Of a stretch of 64,000 bases of DNA, positions 24,765-32,016 are shown piece after piece (positions within the stretch are counted from its first letter, which is position 1; each line of letters opens with the position of its first letter). The position numbers and the translations under genes were made by a program. The stretch spans positions 248,001 through 312,000 of the forward strand of contig NZ_JBBOXF010000001.1 of NCBI RefSeq assembly GCF_038007465.1, given 5' to 3'. The DNA comes from Sporosarcina sp. FSL K6-1508 (lineage in GTDB: Bacteria; Bacillota; Bacilli; Bacillales_A; Planococcaceae). The notes beneath the pieces are model-generated. The model made no database searches and had not been told where the DNA came from. It saw only the letters and a list, made by a program, of their open reading frames with translations.

Positions 24765-25130
24765 CTAAAACAACTTGCCATGTAATTTTTGAACTTGATC
24801 CCTTAATTGTTTGTTTTCTTCTTCTAGTGCCTTTATTCGGATTTTTAATGTCTTAATTAAACTATCTTCTGAACGAAGGTTTTTACTCTGTTTACGGGGA
24901 ACTAATTCACTTATTTGCATCCCTCTTAATGTCTCTATTCTAGTTCTAATGTCTTTTTGTTTGTACAGCCATGACTTTGAAACACTTGCTTTTTGTGCAA
25001 CGGAATTAAAATTAATCTTCTCTTTTTTCAGTGCCATCTCTGAAATTGTCTTTTCAACCCTAATTCTTGTCTTCTCCGACTTTTCTTTGGATAGTTGAAT
25101 TATGGCAGTTGTGTTACTCTTTCTAGTCAT
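24765..25130 (-). CDS. tnpC: Tn554 TnpC-like transposition protein, 121 aa
   Basis: The small accessory protein of Tn554-type transposons; in Tn554 it influences transposition frequency and orientation and is not a recombinase. The N-terminal half is basic and helical (SVAQKASVSKSWLYKQKDIR looks like a DNA-binding helix pair, about 45-62). The C-terminal 35 residues form a coiled coil (KALEEENKQLRDQVQKL). Size and place match TnpC (125 aa in Tn554, from memory). Its ATG is 1 bp after the tnpB stop, so translation is coupled. Confidence 0.88.
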   Translation of the reverse strand: MTRKSNTTAIIQLSKEKSEKTRIRVEKTISEMALKKEKINFNSVAQKASVSKSWLYKQKDIRTRIETLRGMQISELVPRKQSKNLRSEDSLIKTLKIRIKALEEENKQLRDQVQKLHGKLF

Positions 25131-25131
25131 C

Positions 25132-27045
25132 TTAATTCGTCTCCTTTAACGAATGAATAATTTGCTCTAATCTATTTTTAACACGTTCGTTAGTTTCAAC
25201 CTGACGCTGCCATTGGTTCTGTTTAGCCCTATTTAATATTTCTTTAGTTCGGTCTAAGTGCTCTTCATGTTCATTTAGAAATTGTTTACTTGTACAGAAG
25301 TTCGTACAATCTAAACAAGCATTTGCGTGAGGACACGGTCCCGCAATTACTGGTAAACGACAATAGCCATTAGGAAGTGCTTGTGCATTGATATTTTTTT
25401 TAAACCATTGAAGATCTGTATTGTCAGCTTCAGTATTTTCTTCGGTTAAATCCAGAATGCTACCGCTATTCGTCACCAAAGTTTCCTTAAACTTTATGAA
25501 CTCTTTCTTTAGAGTTTCATCAAAAATATGGGCATATCTTGCAGTCATTTCTGGTGATTCATGCCCTAAGAATTTTTGAACAATATGCTGTGGCACTCCG
25601 TTGTTTATCATTCTAGTGCCAACTGTATGCCGAAAGGCATGAGCATGAAATCGGAAAATCTCTCCTTTATTATCCGTTATCTTTTCTTCATAAGCTAATT
25701 TATTTAATTTAACTCTAAAGGTATCTTGCTTCAATGGAGAACCATCTTTCCGTGGAAATACATATACACATCCATCGTCAAGTTCATAAGCCACTCTTTG
25801 CTCTTGAACCAATATCAATGCAGCAATTTCTTTAGAAATAGGAATGGTATGTTCTTTCTTCATTTTCCACTGATAATACTTTAAAAAGCAATCCCCTTCT
25901 TTATCTGTTATGACACTCCCTTTTTTCAATGTACAAAGTTCACCGATACGCATTCCGCATTCTTGAAGTACCATAACCATTGCAGCCATATAAGGTTCCA
26001 ATTTATCCAATTTAACATTTAATTGTTCAAGGACATGTTCATCTATATAACGTGGTTGTGCCTTCGGCACTTTAGGATAATCTTCTCGAAAGATAAGGAT
26101 TTGGGAAGGCGAATCCTTCCAATCAAACCTTTGAAGTGTAGAGAAAAAAACTTCTAAAGTAGATATTCGTCCAGTCGCAGTACTAGGTTTTAAACCTTTT
26201 AAATTAATTTCATTTAAATATTGCTCAACTTCATTCCTAGTTAATTGATGAATCCTTCGTATGCCTTCACAATTTGTATTTATAAAATTAAAAAACTCTC
26301 TTAATTTTGACGCCATATCAACTACATGGGAAAAGCTACGTGTATTTAACATTAACTTACAATATCGCTTGACGATTTCTTTAAAATAATCATTTTCAAA
26401 ACCCTTGAAATTGATTGTATATTCGTAGGACGTTGGATTTATCTTATCTTCCGGCAATGAAAGTTTTCTTAGATCCCAAACATCTTTATCCCATTCTTCA
26501 CCATCAAAATAGAAATCCTCATAGAACTCCATAAACTGTTTTAAATTAGTAACGTAGTAGGAGTTCGCTTGCACAGAAATTTTATTTTGATTTATATCAA
26601 GCTTGTAATTTTTAGTCGTAGATTTTATTCCTTGTTCTACTAAGTAAGTTCGGTATTCCGTCAAAGCTTTTACTATAGGTACTTCAGTTATAGAGGTAAT
26701 ATCGGGATATTTTAAATTTAAAAACCCCAACATTCGACTTATCACTGTTCCTTTTCTAATCCAAACAGTTTTTGCACTCCAAGTTCCATTATTTAAGAGA
26801 ACATAATAAAAGTATTTTAATTCTGTTTTTAACCAGATGTTTTCTACTTTATCAAAATTTACCCAACGATTTCTTAACGAAGGATTCTTACTTAACTCTA
26901 TCGCACTAGGATGTGGGCAAATTCTTATATCCCATCTATCTGCTGCCCAAAACCCTTGTAAGACACTAGTCATATCCGCTATTTTTTTATTAATCTCTGT
27001 GTTAGTGACGAGCTTTCGATTTGTTGCAACGCTTGGAAATTTCAT
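25132..27045 (-). CDS. tnpB: Tn554 TnpB-like tyrosine recombinase, 637 aa
   Basis: The larger of the two tyrosine recombinases required for Tn554-type transposition. A long N-terminal DNA-binding part (1-330) is followed by the catalytic domain with Arg366 (GMRIGEL), His469-x-x-Arg472 (HAFRH), His495 (LGHES) and Tyr504 (ARYAH). A C-terminal Cys cluster (CPHANACLDCTNFC, about 573-590) probably forms a zinc finger, as in other TnpB proteins of this family. All catalytic residues are intact, so the element may be active. The gene begins 3 bp after tnpA and abuts tnpC. Confidence 0.93.
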   Translation of the reverse strand: MKFPSVATNRKLVTNTEINKKIADMTSVLQGFWAADRWDIRICPHPSAIELSKNPSLRNRWVNFDKVENIWLKTELKYFYYVLLNNGTWSAKTVWIRKGTVISRMLGFLNLKYPDITSITEVPIVKALTEYRTYLVEQGIKSTTKNYKLDINQNKISVQANSYYVTNLKQFMEFYEDFYFDGEEWDKDVWDLRKLSLPEDKINPTSYEYTINFKGFENDYFKEIVKRYCKLMLNTRSFSHVVDMASKLREFFNFINTNCEGIRRIHQLTRNEVEQYLNEINLKGLKPSTATGRISTLEVFFSTLQRFDWKDSPSQILIFREDYPKVPKAQPRYIDEHVLEQLNVKLDKLEPYMAAMVMVLQECGMRIGELCTLKKGSVITDKEGDCFLKYYQWKMKKEHTIPISKEIAALILVQEQRVAYELDDGCVYVFPRKDGSPLKQDTFRVKLNKLAYEEKITDNKGEIFRFHAHAFRHTVGTRMINNGVPQHIVQKFLGHESPEMTARYAHIFDETLKKEFIKFKETLVTNSGSILDLTEENTEADNTDLQWFKKNINAQALPNGYCRLPVIAGPCPHANACLDCTNFCTSKQFLNEHEEHLDRTKEILNRAKQNQWQRQVETNERVKNRLEQIIHSLKETN

Positions 27046-27048
27046 TTT

Positions 27049-28134
27049 TTATGTTTCTCTCCCTTGGAGATACGCTTTATATTCATTTTTCATATCTTGA
27101 TCAGAAAGATGAACGTATGTATCAAGTGTTGTTTGTACATGTGCATGACCTAACCTTTTTTGTACGTAAGCAGCATCCCATCCACTTCTAATGAGTTCTG
27201 TGGCATGCGTATGACGCAACATATGGGCAGTGAAGGTAATCCCTGTCCGTTTCACCAATCGCCTTATAAGATCTAATACACTTTGATATTTTAGAGGTTT
27301 CCCAAAATAAGATTCTTTGAGATTTATAAATATATAATCATGCTCCAAATCTTCCCCATATTCATGAACTAAATAATCGGTGTATAAAGCCATTAATTCC
27401 TTGCTAACATCGATTGTTCGTTCTTTTCTAAGCTTAATATAAGCCCCATTTTCGTTGTGATCTCTTGGCATGATATTAATCTGATTATCCCAAGTAGAAA
27501 TATCTTCGATACGAAGGGATAATACCTCTCCTACCCGAAGTCCTCCTTCATACATAAGCATAATAAGTAACTTATCCCTTTTTGTATGACACGCATCGAT
27601 TATTGCTTTAACTTGTTCGTGTTCTAATACTTGTACAAGTTTCTTTTTGACCCTAAGCTTTAAAATATTTTTTTGATAAGATTTACCTTTAGAAATATGG
27701 TGAAGAAACCCCTTGAAATTTCTTCCCCTCGCTTCTTTAGTCATATCTATAGCTTTAAAATCTCCTGTACGATTTAAATACTCTAAGAAACTAGTTACAG
27801 CATTAAGTATGGCATTAACAGATGTTTCTTCTCTTTTAGCCTTCTTTGGTTGTAAATCTATTACCTTTACCTCCCCCGTTGGATTTCTTAACCATCCCAC
27901 AAAGTTTGACATTTCCTCGAATTTCAAATCTTCTAATCTAATTCCTCTTTGGCTCATAAATTCATAAAACAGCTTGAGATGATAACAATATGTTTTAATC
28001 GTATTTGGCGCTTTCCCCGTATTATCCAAGTACTTTATATATCTCTTAACCGGTTCTACCACTTCAAAATTTTTGTCTAATAGTATGTATAATGGATATG
28101 ATTTTTCCTCAACAACTACTTTTTGAACTTTCAT
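27049..28134 (-). CDS. tnpA: Tn554 TnpA-like tyrosine recombinase, 361 aa
   Basis: The first recombinase of the transposon, the same length as Tn554 TnpA. The N-terminal SAM-like core-binding domain spans about 25-120. The catalytic domain has Arg200 (GGLRVGEV), His304-x-x-Arg307 (HMLRHTHA), His330 (LGHAH) and the nucleophile Tyr340 (DTYVHL). It is the gene nearest the transposon end (133 bp), as in Tn554, and its promoter should lie in that interval next to a terminal palindrome. Together with TnpB it would catalyse insertion without target duplication or terminal inverted repeats. Confidence 0.93.
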   Translation of the reverse strand: MKVQKVVVEEKSYPLYILLDKNFEVVEPVKRYIKYLDNTGKAPNTIKTYCYHLKLFYEFMSQRGIRLEDLKFEEMSNFVGWLRNPTGEVKVIDLQPKKAKREETSVNAILNAVTSFLEYLNRTGDFKAIDMTKEARGRNFKGFLHHISKGKSYQKNILKLRVKKKLVQVLEHEQVKAIIDACHTKRDKLLIMLMYEGGLRVGEVLSLRIEDISTWDNQINIMPRDHNENGAYIKLRKERTIDVSKELMALYTDYLVHEYGEDLEHDYIFINLKESYFGKPLKYQSVLDLIRRLVKRTGITFTAHMLRHTHATELIRSGWDAAYVQKRLGHAHVQTTLDTYVHLSDQDMKNEYKAYLQGRET

Positions 28135-28214
28135 TTCTCCACCACCTTTAAATACCTTAACTCCTATAAATAATACCTATATTTATTCATTAGTTAAAGT
28201 ATTGAATTAAAAAA

Positions 28215-28254
28215 ATCCTAAACTTTAAGTACTTAGAGTACTCTAGTTTAGGAT
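28215..28254. repeat. Palindrome near the tnpA end of the transposon
   Basis: ATCCTAAACT and AGTTTAGGAT are 10-bp arms around a centre with AGTACT twice. It is 14 bp from the predicted transposon end and may be a recombinase or TnpC binding site, a tnpA operator, or a terminator facing outward. Confidence 0.55.
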
Positions 28255-28267
28255 ACTATGTTTATGA

Positions 28268-28380
28268 TATGAGCGGTTGGGTGGCGGATACGGGCGGTCA
28301 TTTGGGAGATAGGAGCGGTCGGGCTAAGGATATGATCGGTCGAGGAGCATATATGAGTGGTTGTATATGATATATGGTCA
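28268..28380. repeat. 21-bp phased repeat array (right part)
   Basis: Six units of the type TATGAGCGGT follow each other at exactly 21 bp (cores TATGAGCGG, TACGGGCGG, TAGGAGCGG, TATGATCGG, TATGAGTGG, TATGATATA), with unrelated 10-12-bp spacers. The GCTTTTGGC hairpin at 28429-28452 completes the unit, as in the 38-39 kb copies. No gene lies in 28135-28508. Confidence 0.8.
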
Positions 28381-28428
28381 GTCCCCTGCTTTTTCGGCGA
28401 ACTCACTCGGGGTGGATTCTTTTGAATC

Positions 28429-28452
28429 AGCTTTTGGCTGCGGCCAAAAGCT
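28429..28452. repeat. AGCTTTTGGC hairpin associated with the 21-bp array
   Basis: Perfect 10-bp arms AGCTTTTGGC/GCCAAAAGCT around TGCG. The same hairpin stem (GCTTTTGGC) heads each of the four large repeats at 38.6-39.4 kb. Confidence 0.75.
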
Positions 28453-28498
28453 TCCTTCTGATGGGGTTATGATTGGTATGGAGTGGAATGATTCATTG

Positions 28499-28525
28499 AA
28501 AAAACGCTTCATTGTTCATGAAGCG
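28499..28525 (-). terminator. Terminator of the NERD-domain gene
   Basis: On the minus strand CGCTTCATG and CATTGAAGCG-like arms pair around AACA, followed by TTTTTTC. It overlaps the last codons of the gene. Confidence 0.75.
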
Positions 28526-29495
28526 CTGAGTCGTGTTTATTTGTCTTTTCATTCGTGATGTAGAAACTTCCTTTGCCCTTCCCTACATGTTTTAATCCGG
28601 AGCCGGCTAGGAATCTTTTTGTAACGTGACGGTCGTTTAGTAACGTGAAGTTTCTAAACTCTTTGTTCGTTATTCGATTGTCAATCAGGTAAATCCAATC
28701 TGTAAGTGCGGTAACGTGGTAATTAGATCCAGTGTGTTTGCACTTCTGGCACGACCATTTCCTCTGTTTCCATTGCATTCCCCTTGCGTTGCATGCGGGA
28801 CAGATGACACCTGGTAAAATGTCGGTTGATGGGATATTCATAAGTTTCGTGAGTGGGAACGGATTGTATTCTTGATGATTATTTCTTATTTCAGTTGCAA
28901 GTTTCCGTATGGCAGCTTTGCTTATGACCTCTTTCTGGATTGGCAAGGAATATAAGTATGATGGGAGTTCATTGGTAAATGTGAGTTTGGTTTCGGGAAC
29001 GTTTTCGAAGACTAATTCGTTGGTATAGGCGAATGCAACGATTCCACTGATTGGGAGTTCTATTTTTCTTTGCAGTAACCACTGAGTAAGAAAGATTTGT
29101 TTGCGATCGAGTTCGGCAATGGGGTTTTTCAACACTTTTCGTTCACCAGTCGGGGATACTTGGATGAACTGTGTGGGGTTTGATTTTACAATAATTTTTC
29201 CGGCGAAGTTTTTCACTTCGATAATGAGGAGGAACGCCGGCGTGATAAGAATGGAATCCATTTGAAAATAAACACCGTTCTGTTTCAAACAAACATCGTG
29301 CAGGATGGCGTGTGGATATGGGGGTTTGAATTCTAGCATATGTTTATCAAGATGTTGCTCTCCACCGTATCCTGCTTTTCGAATACGCAAATCTTCCTCG
29401 ATTCGATACATATCGGTATGTGACGGATGCAATCGGGGAATTAGTGCATTTAATCCAATTAGTTTTTTGGGTATTGATCTTTGCTTATATATCAA
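28509..29495 (-). CDS. NERD domain-containing protein with zinc ribbon, 328 aa
   Basis: A nuclease-related-domain protein. The NERD domain (about 25-150) shows the restriction-endonuclease-like order: GYGGEQHLD, then MDSILITPAFLLIIEVKNFAG containing the D...ExK metal site. The C-terminal part has a four-Cys zinc ribbon (CPACNARG and CQKCKHTG, about 228-262) and a further globular region. Such proteins are widespread in Bacillales with poorly known roles in DNA processing. I chose a TTG start at 29493-29495 because AGAGGTGG lies 7 nt upstream; the longer frame would begin in the repeat flank. It is isolated, flanked on both sides by 21-bp repeat arrays. Confidence 0.85.
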   Translation of the reverse strand: MIYKQRSIPKKLIGLNALIPRLHPSHTDMYRIEEDLRIRKAGYGGEQHLDKHMLEFKPPYPHAILHDVCLKQNGVYFQMDSILITPAFLLIIEVKNFAGKIIVKSNPTQFIQVSPTGERKVLKNPIAELDRKQIFLTQWLLQRKIELPISGIVAFAYTNELVFENVPETKLTFTNELPSYLYSLPIQKEVISKAAIRKLATEIRNNHQEYNPFPLTKLMNIPSTDILPGVICPACNARGMQWKQRKWSCQKCKHTGSNYHVTALTDWIYLIDNRITNKEFRNFTLLNDRHVTKRFLAGSGLKHVGKGKGSFYITNEKTNKHDSALHEQ

Positions 29496-29681
29496 TTTTA
29501 CACCACCTCTATGAAAGCATATCAGATGGTTTAGTAGATTCATACGGTTAGTGGCAAAGCCGAATTGTACATTTGTAAAACGGAGTCATACTTGATATTT
29601 GAGGGGTATTTCCGCTTTAAATTTGAGTTTTTGACTTGTTGGTGGTTCTTGCTTTATTGGTGGAGGACTGGTGGCTGGTTT

Positions 29682-29880
29682 TATGATCGGTTGAGCGCGG
29701 GATATGAGCGGTTGGATGGCGGTTATGATCGGTTGGGCACGGAATATGATCGGTTCGACAAGTTATATGGGCGGTTGGGCACGGGTTATGAGCGGTTCGA
29801 CGAGTTATATGGGCGGTTGGGCACGGGTTATGAGCGGTTCGACGAGTTATATGGGCGGTTGGGTGGGAGATATGATCGGT
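29682..29880. repeat. 21-bp phased repeat array, 10 units
   Basis: Ten units with cores such as TATGAGCGGTTGG, TATGATCGGTTCG and TATGGGCGGTTGG repeat at exactly 21 bp from 29682 to 29880. A frame through it reads as heptapeptides (Y-x-R-L/F), but the absence of a ribosome-binding site and the behaviour of the other arrays (20/21-bp spacing, stops) argue that this is not a gene. The whole stretch 29496-29959 contains only this array and a terminator. Confidence 0.85.
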
Positions 29881-29928
29881 CTCTTACTTTGTAGAAATGT
29901 ATGCCCGAAGTAGCCACTCTCTCCACAT

Positions 29929-29956
29929 AAAAACCGCCTATGGAAGGCGGTTTTTG
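29929..29956 (-). terminator. Terminator after the polysaccharide deacetylase gene
   Basis: AAAAACCGCC and GGCGGTTTTT pair around a 6-8-nt loop; effective on both strands, 4 bp beyond the deacetylase stop. Confidence 0.88.
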
Positions 29957-29959
29957 GGG

Positions 29960-31174
29960 TTATAATGTTGTGTCGTGGAGAAAATTTTGGATGATGTGGT
30001 GCTTGGGTTCGTATGTTTTGATGGTGTAGCCTTCTTTTTGTAGCCATTCTATGATTTCTGGGAGTGCTTTTGTTGTTTGATTGCGGTCGTGGAGTAGGAT
30101 GATGATGTCACGGTCGCCGGATTTGTCGGCTTTTTCAACGCCGGTACGCACATTATTGACGATTTTATCTGTTTCTTTGTCGGTGTATTTCCAGTCGTTT
30201 GAGTCGACATCCCAGTCCCATATTTTGTAGTCGTTTTTGTTGAGTTGTTTTTGCATGGCCGGTGTGACGTGCGGTTTGCTACCGTATGGGACACGGAGCA
30301 GTTTAGCATCATTGCCGGTCATTTTAGTGATGAGTTCGGTTCCTTCGTTCATCTCGTCGATAAATGATTTTGTGGATTTGTATACTTTGTCTTTGTCGTG
30401 CGTCATACTGTGCGTGCCGATGTAGTGGCCGTCGCCAGCAACTGTTTTGACGATTTTCTCGTTGTCTTTCATATGTTTACCCAGGAAGAAAAATGAGCCT
30501 TGGACGTTGTATTTTTTTAGGGTTGCGTTGTTGATGGCTGTGAATTTATTTGGCCCGTCGTCAAAGGTCAAGTAGACGTTTGTTTTCGATTTTCCGCTGG
30601 TTGTTACAGGCGGTTTAACTGGCGACTTGATCGTTTCCTTTTTATTCAGTAATTTTTTCACATGTGTTTCGAAATCTGCGCGGCTCATATGTTCATAGTC
30701 GTCGCGGTAAATGCGCAGGGTTTGGATTTTTTGGATGTAATCTATTTTGAATCCGATTTGCCGGGCGATGTATTTGACGCTGATAAAGAGCGTGCCGTTT
30801 ACATCGATGATTGGGGACCAATCAAGTTTCACACCGTCTTTTGAAGTTTGTTTTGCAGATTCGTCATAGCTGATTTCAATGCCACGCTTCCGAATATATG
30901 TGACGCCTTTTTCTTTTTCAACCGGGATGTAAAGTACTTTTGCGATATCGCTTAGGGGAACTTTCGTGTCGTTGTCTATTACCCGGACGTCTTTAAAGTC
31001 CAGTAACCGGTCGTGGAGTCCTATATAATGGGTTGCTTTTGTTGCTTTTGTTGCTTTTGTTGCTTTTGTTGCATTTGCTTCAATTGCCATTGTGCTGAAA
31101 ACTAAACTAATAACCAACGCCGTACAGATTGCCAAAACACTTTTTTTCATCCCGATCGCCCCATTTCCATTCAC
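29960..31174 (-). CDS. Secreted polysaccharide deacetylase (CE4) with N-terminal copper-amine-oxidase-like domain, 404 aa
   Basis: An extracytoplasmic NodB-type deacetylase acting on peptidoglycan or another polysaccharide. After a signal peptide (about 9-35) and a four-fold KAT repeat comes a Cu-amine-oxidase N1-like domain (about 50-150), a wall-associated module common in Firmicutes. The catalytic domain (about 198-390) has all five CE4 motifs: TFDDGP, HSMTH, RVPYGS, WDVDSNDW and LLHD. The start is GTG 31174 with AAGGAG 8 nt upstream; the internal ATG eight codons later is an alternative and keeps the signal peptide. The KAT repeat reflects a 9-bp tandem DNA repeat and may vary in number. 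Confidence 0.9.
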   Translation of the reverse strand: MNGNGAIGMKKSVLAICTALVISLVFSTMAIEANATKATKATKATKATHYIGLHDRLLDFKDVRVIDNDTKVPLSDIAKVLYIPVEKEKGVTYIRKRGIEISYDESAKQTSKDGVKLDWSPIIDVNGTLFISVKYIARQIGFKIDYIQKIQTLRIYRDDYEHMSRADFETHVKKLLNKKETIKSPVKPPVTTSGKSKTNVYLTFDDGPNKFTAINNATLKKYNVQGSFFFLGKHMKDNEKIVKTVAGDGHYIGTHSMTHDKDKVYKSTKSFIDEMNEGTELITKMTGNDAKLLRVPYGSKPHVTPAMQKQLNKNDYKIWDWDVDSNDWKYTDKETDKIVNNVRTGVEKADKSGDRDIIILLHDRNQTTKALPEIIEWLQKEGYTIKTYEPKHHIIQNFLHDTTL

Positions 31175-31203
31175 TCATCTTCTCCTTTTTTAATAATAGC
31201 AAA

Positions 31204-31238
31204 AATCTGCAGCTGGTCATAGCTGACTTAGCAGATTA
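31204..31238 (-). terminator. Terminator after the DnaQ-like exonuclease gene
   Basis: On the minus strand AATCTGC...GCAGATT with an inner CAGCT/AGCTG stem, followed by TTTTGC, 13 bp after the stop codon. Confidence 0.75.
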
Positions 31239-31250
31239 TGCGGCCAAAAT

Positions 31251-31868
31251 TTAAACATGCATTTGGGTACAATATTGATAAATTGCTGCGGTTGCAAGGC
31301 AGTCGCCAATTGCATCGTGTGCATCGTGTTCAAGCTGCAAAAAATCGGTTAATGTCGTCAGCTTGTGGTTCGGTGTTTGTGTGATTTTTTTTCGGGCAAG
31401 TTTCACTGTATCAATGACAGTATATGTGGGAATTTCAACGCCTTCGATAGCATCGAGCGCATACAAGAAGCCCATATCAAACGAAGCATTATGAGCGATA
31501 ATCGGTAAATCTCCAATGAATCCCAGGAGTTCTTCAATTTTTTCTTCTATACTTGGCGCCCACTCCACCATTTCGTTTGAGATGCCAGTGAGGCTAGTGA
31601 CAGTTATAGGAATGTGACGGGATGGGTTGATGAAGGTATTAAACATATCCTTCACCTCATGATTTACATATTTAATGGCGCCTATTTGAATGATTTTATC
31701 CGCGCCGGCACGGAGACCTGTCGTTTCGAAATCGAGTACAATATAATCTTCGACAGATTCGGATGAGGTGATATATTTTTTATCTTTTGAAGCTCTTCTT
31801 GCGCCCCAATTTTGTTGCTTAGGTTTCTTGTCGAGCAATTCAAACGCTTCTGTATTCCAGTTCGTCAT
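31251..31868 (-). CDS. DnaQ-like 3'-5' exonuclease, 205 aa
   Basis: A DEDDh exonuclease domain protein, related to the proofreading epsilon/PolC exonuclease module. The motifs are seen in order: LDFETTG (Exo I, about 43-49), NASFDMGF (Exo II, about 125) and HDAIGD (Exo III, about 188-193), with the DEDDh histidine. The ATG at 31866-31868 is preceded by AAAAAAGGAAG; a longer frame exists but lacks this support. It is a single gene with its own terminator, and could act in DNA repair or in RNA/DNA end trimming. The precise role is not deducible. Confidence 0.88.
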   Translation of the reverse strand: MTNWNTEAFELLDKKPKQQNWGARRASKDKKYITSSESVEDYIVLDFETTGLRAGADKIIQIGAIKYVNHEVKDMFNTFINPSRHIPITVTSLTGISNEMVEWAPSIEEKIEELLGFIGDLPIIAHNASFDMGFLYALDAIEGVEIPTYTVIDTVKLARKKITQTPNHKLTTLTDFLQLEHDAHDAIGDCLATAAIYQYCTQMHV

Positions 31869-31973
31869 AGGTGCACTTCCTTTTTTAGGTAATTCCTTTT
31901 CTAAGAGTATTCTTCTACTTATACTACTTAATACCCTTTTTTTCAATGAATACTCTTCCCTTTAACAGAAAAA

Positions 31974-32014
31974 AAGGAGCTACCGGTATAAATTTACCAG
32001 TTAGCTCCTTTTTA
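31974..32014 (-). terminator. Terminator of the large S8 protease gene
   Basis: AAAAAAGGAGCTA and TAGCTCCTTTTT form a hairpin with an inner ACCGGT/ACCAGT-like stem; on the minus strand it follows the protease stop by 3 bp. Confidence 0.85.
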
Positions 32015-32016
32015 AG

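Larger units (their letters stand above)
20320..28267. mobile_element. Tn554-family transposon with arsR-sulP-pckA cargo, about 7.9 kb
   Basis: The three transposition genes tnpA, tnpB and tnpC, in that order and abutting, have sizes (361, 637, 121 aa) that match Tn554 and its relatives. The cargo lies beyond tnpC on the opposite strand: a regulator, an anion transporter and PEP carboxykinase, plus a chrA remnant. As is known for Tn554, there are no terminal inverted repeats. Both ends carry GATAT (20323-20327 and 28266-28270), and removing the element rejoins the flanking repeat array at its 21-bp spacing. The ends are accurate to about 8 bp. Confidence 0.85.

Noticed and set aside
20320..28267. 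Integrative conjugative element or prophage
   Set aside because: No conjugation, replication or phage genes; the three transposition genes fit Tn554 exactly.
28262..29888. CRISPR array
   Set aside because: Cores are only about 10 bp, degenerate, and spacers are about 10 bp; no cas genes are present.
29565..29894. Plus-strand 109-codon frame with heptapeptide repeats (YERLDGG-like)
   Set aside because: It exists because 21 is a multiple of 3. There is no ribosome-binding site, and the same repeat family elsewhere has stops (38.6-39.4 kb) or 20/21-bp steps (55 kb).
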